From contig DEUO01000033.1 in assembly GCA_002362595.1 (NCBI GenBank), forward strand, positions 6,841 to 14,870: a stretch of DNA of 8,030 bases. The letters are read 5' to 3'. The DNA is from Caryophanales bacterium UBA3260 (lineage in GTDB: Bacteria; Bacillota_I; Bacilli_A; RF39; UBA660). The position numbers and the translations under genes were made by a program. Below, piece after piece: positions 6,913-8,030 of the stretch (position 1 is the stretch's first letter; each line of letters begins with the position of its first letter). The notes beneath the pieces were generated by a model. That model did no database searches. It was not told the origin of the DNA and was given only the letters and a program-made list of their open reading frames with translations.

Positions 6913-7170
6913 ATGGAATATACATATAAAACTAGTGGAACATGTTCTTCTGAAATAAAGTTTAATATTGATGGTAATATTATATCTAATATAAGTTTTA
7001 AAGGTGGATGTAATGGTAATTTAAAAGCTATATCTAAGTTATTAGAAGGTCAAACTGTTGATTATATTGAAGATAAATTATTAGGCAATCAATGTGGTAT
7101 GAGAGATACATCATGTGCAGATCAACTTGCTAAAGCAGTAAGAGAAGCTTATACGGAGATACATAAGTAA
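6913..7170 (+). CDS. Small TSCPD-domain protein (TIGR03905-like)
   Basis: This 85-residue protein matches the small stand-alone TSCPD family, uncharacterised proteins related to a C-terminal segment of some ribonucleotide reductases. The motifs visible are GTCSSEIKF (9-17), GGCNGNLKAI (31-40), a middle C61 in NQCGM, and T66-S-C68-A-D70 before QLAKAVREAY. The signature proline of TSCPD is alanine here. Four cysteines (C11, C33, C61, C68) lie at the family's conserved places and suggest metal binding, an inference. The frame extends to a TTG at 6871, but that is inside the promoter; AGGTGA at 6900-6905, seven bases before the ATG, fixes the start. The stop overlaps the next ATG (TAATG), coupling it to a membrane protein gene. 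The biochemical role is not known. Confidence 0.88.
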   Translation: MEYTYKTSGTCSSEIKFNIDGNIISNISFKGGCNGNLKAISKLLEGQTVDYIEDKLLGNQCGMRDTSCADQLAKAVREAYTEIHK

Positions 7171-7502
7171 TGAAGGTAAAACATAAAAATAAAGAACTGG
7201 ATAAATTTAAAAAAGAGATGAAAGCTAGTATTCCTGATGAAATAAAGGTTATCTATGGAAGGTTTTTTGTTTTTTCAATAATATACTTAATATTCTTTTT
7301 TATAGTATATCCAATTTTATTAGTAAATAAATTAAGTAAATTAAGTTCAATTATAATATTTATTGGATTAATTATATTTTATGTTTATATGATAATAGAT
7401 GTATGGAAGAAAAAGAAGAGCTATATATCACAAGGATGTGTAATAATAATACCAATAGTATTTATTGCAATTTCTTTTTCGATTGTTAAATTTCTTTTTT
7501 AA
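7170..7502 (+). CDS. Small integral membrane protein, function unknown
   Basis: This 110-residue protein has a very basic N-terminal tail (MKVKHKNKELDKFKKEMK) and three predicted membrane helices at about 32-53, 58-78 and 88-108, with basic DVWKKKKSY (77-85) between the second and third. By the positive-inside rule the N-terminus and this loop face the cytoplasm. No family motif is recognised and no catalytic residues stand out. The start overlaps the stop of the TSCPD gene by one base, with GGAGA at 7155-7159. No terminator is visible before the next promoter at 7504, so some read-through into the small basic gene is possible. Confidence 0.75.
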   Translation: MKVKHKNKELDKFKKEMKASIPDEIKVIYGRFFVFSIIYLIFFFIVYPILLVNKLSKLSSIIIFIGLIIFYVYMIIDVWKKKKSYISQGCVIIIPIVFIAISFSIVKFLF

Positions 7503-7503
7503 C

Positions 7504-7543
7504 TTGAAAATTAGTGTATTTTTAGTATAATACATGTTATAAT
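7504..7543 (+). promoter_or_regulatory. Strong, possibly tandem promoter of the small basic gene
   Basis: TTGAAA (7504-7509) stands 16 bases before TATAAT (7526-7531). A second -10 in extended form, TGTTATAAT (7535-7543), follows. Either could serve. Together they look like a strong constitutive promoter, starting two bases after the upstream stop codon. Confidence 0.7.
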
Positions 7544-7571
7544 TGTTTAGTTGTTAATGAGGAGGTGCATT

Positions 7572-7688
7572 ATGAGAACATATAAAGCAAACTTACCAGA
7601 AGGTGTTAAAAAACAATTTAGCGCAGTTAGAGGAGTTAAAGTTAAATTAGTAGCAAAGAAAAATAAAAGTAAAAAAGCTAGTAAATAA
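7572..7688 (+). CDS. Very basic 38-residue small protein
   Basis: A short open frame begins at an ATG preceded by a near-perfect AGGAGGTG (7560-7567) and ends with TAA. The product starts MRTYKANLPEGVKKQFSAVR and finishes with a lysine tail, KKNKSKKASK. It has 11 lysines and 2 arginines against one glutamate, so it is strongly positive. There is no membrane helix or signal peptide. It is monocistronic with its own promoter and terminator, which argues that it is a real gene. The composition would suit a nucleic-acid or ribosome-associated protein, but I do not recognise a family, and this is inference only. The overlapping minus-strand frame at 7547-7813 has no ribosome binding site and is rejected. 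Confidence 0.75.
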   Translation: MRTYKANLPEGVKKQFSAVRGVKVKLVAKKNKSKKASK

Positions 7689-7689
7689 T

Positions 7690-7717
7690 AAGACAGTTCT
7701 GAGGAACTGTTTTTATT
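7690..7717 (+). terminator. Intrinsic terminator of the small basic gene
   Basis: The stem ACAGTTC/GAACTGT (7693-7699 with 7704-7710) is extendable to 10 pairs with one G-U (7690-7699/7704-7713). It closes a TGAG tetraloop and runs into TTTTATT. It begins two bases after the stop codon and is the most GC-rich terminator stem in the window. Confidence 0.85.
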
Positions 7718-7718
7718 G

Positions 7719-7727
7719 TGGTATAAT
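7719..7727 (+). promoter_or_regulatory. Extended -10 promoter of the lipoprotein gene
   Basis: TGGTATAAT is a full extended -10. It follows at once on the T-run of the preceding terminator, and any -35 (weak TTCTGA, 7697-7702) would fall within that hairpin. The gene start lies 15 bases downstream. Confidence 0.55.
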
Positions 7728-7742
7728 AAAGATGGTGGTAGT

Positions 7743-8030
7743 ATGAAAAAATTATTTATATTGTTTATAACTATTATTTTATTAACAGGCTGTGGACATA
7801 AAGAAGAGAACAATAATATAGAAGAAAAAGATAATTTTGTATTAGAAAAGATAGATAATAATAAAGATTACGTTTATTTAGAAGATTATAAAATATTAAG
7901 ATATAGAGATAATAAAGAATACAAATTACAGAATATAATAGTTAATATTAAGGGAGAAGTAATAGATAATATTAATTTAGAATTAAAGAATAATATGTTA
8001 AATACTTTTAATAAAATAATAGTTATAAAC
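7743..8030 (+). CDS. Lipoprotein, N-terminal part (runs off the window)
   Basis: The 96 residues present begin with a type II signal peptide: basic MKK, hydrophobic LFILFITIILL and the lipobox L14-T-G-C17, so the mature protein would be lipid-anchored at C17 on the outer face of the membrane. A charged N/E/K-rich spacer follows (18-31), then a folded part containing YLEDYKILRY and YKLQNIIVNIKGEVIDNINLEL. The pattern of a short strand then V-x-x-I-N-x-x-L weakly recalls the DUF4163/PdaC-type domains of RsiV-like surface proteins, but this is a guess from a fragment. GGTGG at 7734-7738 is the ribosome binding site. The frame is open to the last base; the 3' end is outside the window. Confidence 0.8.
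   Translation, partial: MKKLFILFITIILLTGCGHKEENNNIEEKDNFVLEKIDNNKDYVYLEDYKILRYRDNKEYKLQNIIVNIKGEVIDNINLELKNNMLNTFNKIIVIN

Noticed and set aside
7547..7813. Minus-strand open frame of 88 codons
   Set aside because: It runs across two terminator/promoter units and opposite to the well-supported small basic gene and lipoprotein gene; no ribosome binding site.

Overview
The window is very AT-rich DNA with short intergenic gaps, strong AGGAGG-type ribosome binding sites, sigma-A-like promoters and U-tract hairpin terminators. This fits a low-GC Gram-positive bacterium (Bacillota or a close relative, possibly an uncultured gut lineage); I cannot name a genus. Tryptophan is encoded by TGG in intact genes and TGA is used once as a stop (1105-1107), so the standard bacterial code fits and a Mycoplasma-type code does not. 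No rRNA, tRNA, CRISPR array, insertion sequence or phage gene is visible.

Left block (1-2471, + strand). This is the end of a tightly packed operon whose promoter lies outside the window. It holds the tail of an unrecognised gene, a DHH/DHHA1 phosphoesterase, a GNAT acetyltransferase, a small nucleoside 2-deoxyribosyltransferase/DNPH1-like protein and a second GNAT protein. Most junctions overlap or are separated by only a few bases, and the block closes with a bidirectional hairpin terminator.

Middle block (2470-5414, - strand). Two separately controlled genes run leftward. One encodes an uncharacterised 264-residue helical protein ending in a beta-clamp-binding-like QLTLNL sequence. The other encodes a 692-residue fusion of a fold-type I PLP aminotransferase with a GNAT domain. 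The fused GNAT domain resembles the free-standing GNAT of the left block.

Right block (5493-8030, + strand). An ECF sigma factor is translationally coupled to a single-pass membrane protein that is probably its anti-sigma factor, with an ECF-like TGAAAC element upstream. Then come a TSCPD-domain protein coupled to a three-helix membrane protein, a stand-alone 38-residue very basic small protein with its own promoter and terminator, and the start of a lipoprotein gene that runs off the window.

The clearest shared themes are nucleotide or oligonucleotide turnover in the left operon (an inference from the DHH and DNPH1-like genes) and envelope signalling in the sigma/anti-sigma pair. The points most worth checking are the aminotransferase-GNAT fusion, the possible clamp-binding orphan protein, the 38-residue basic protein and the possible nucleotide house-cleaning operon.
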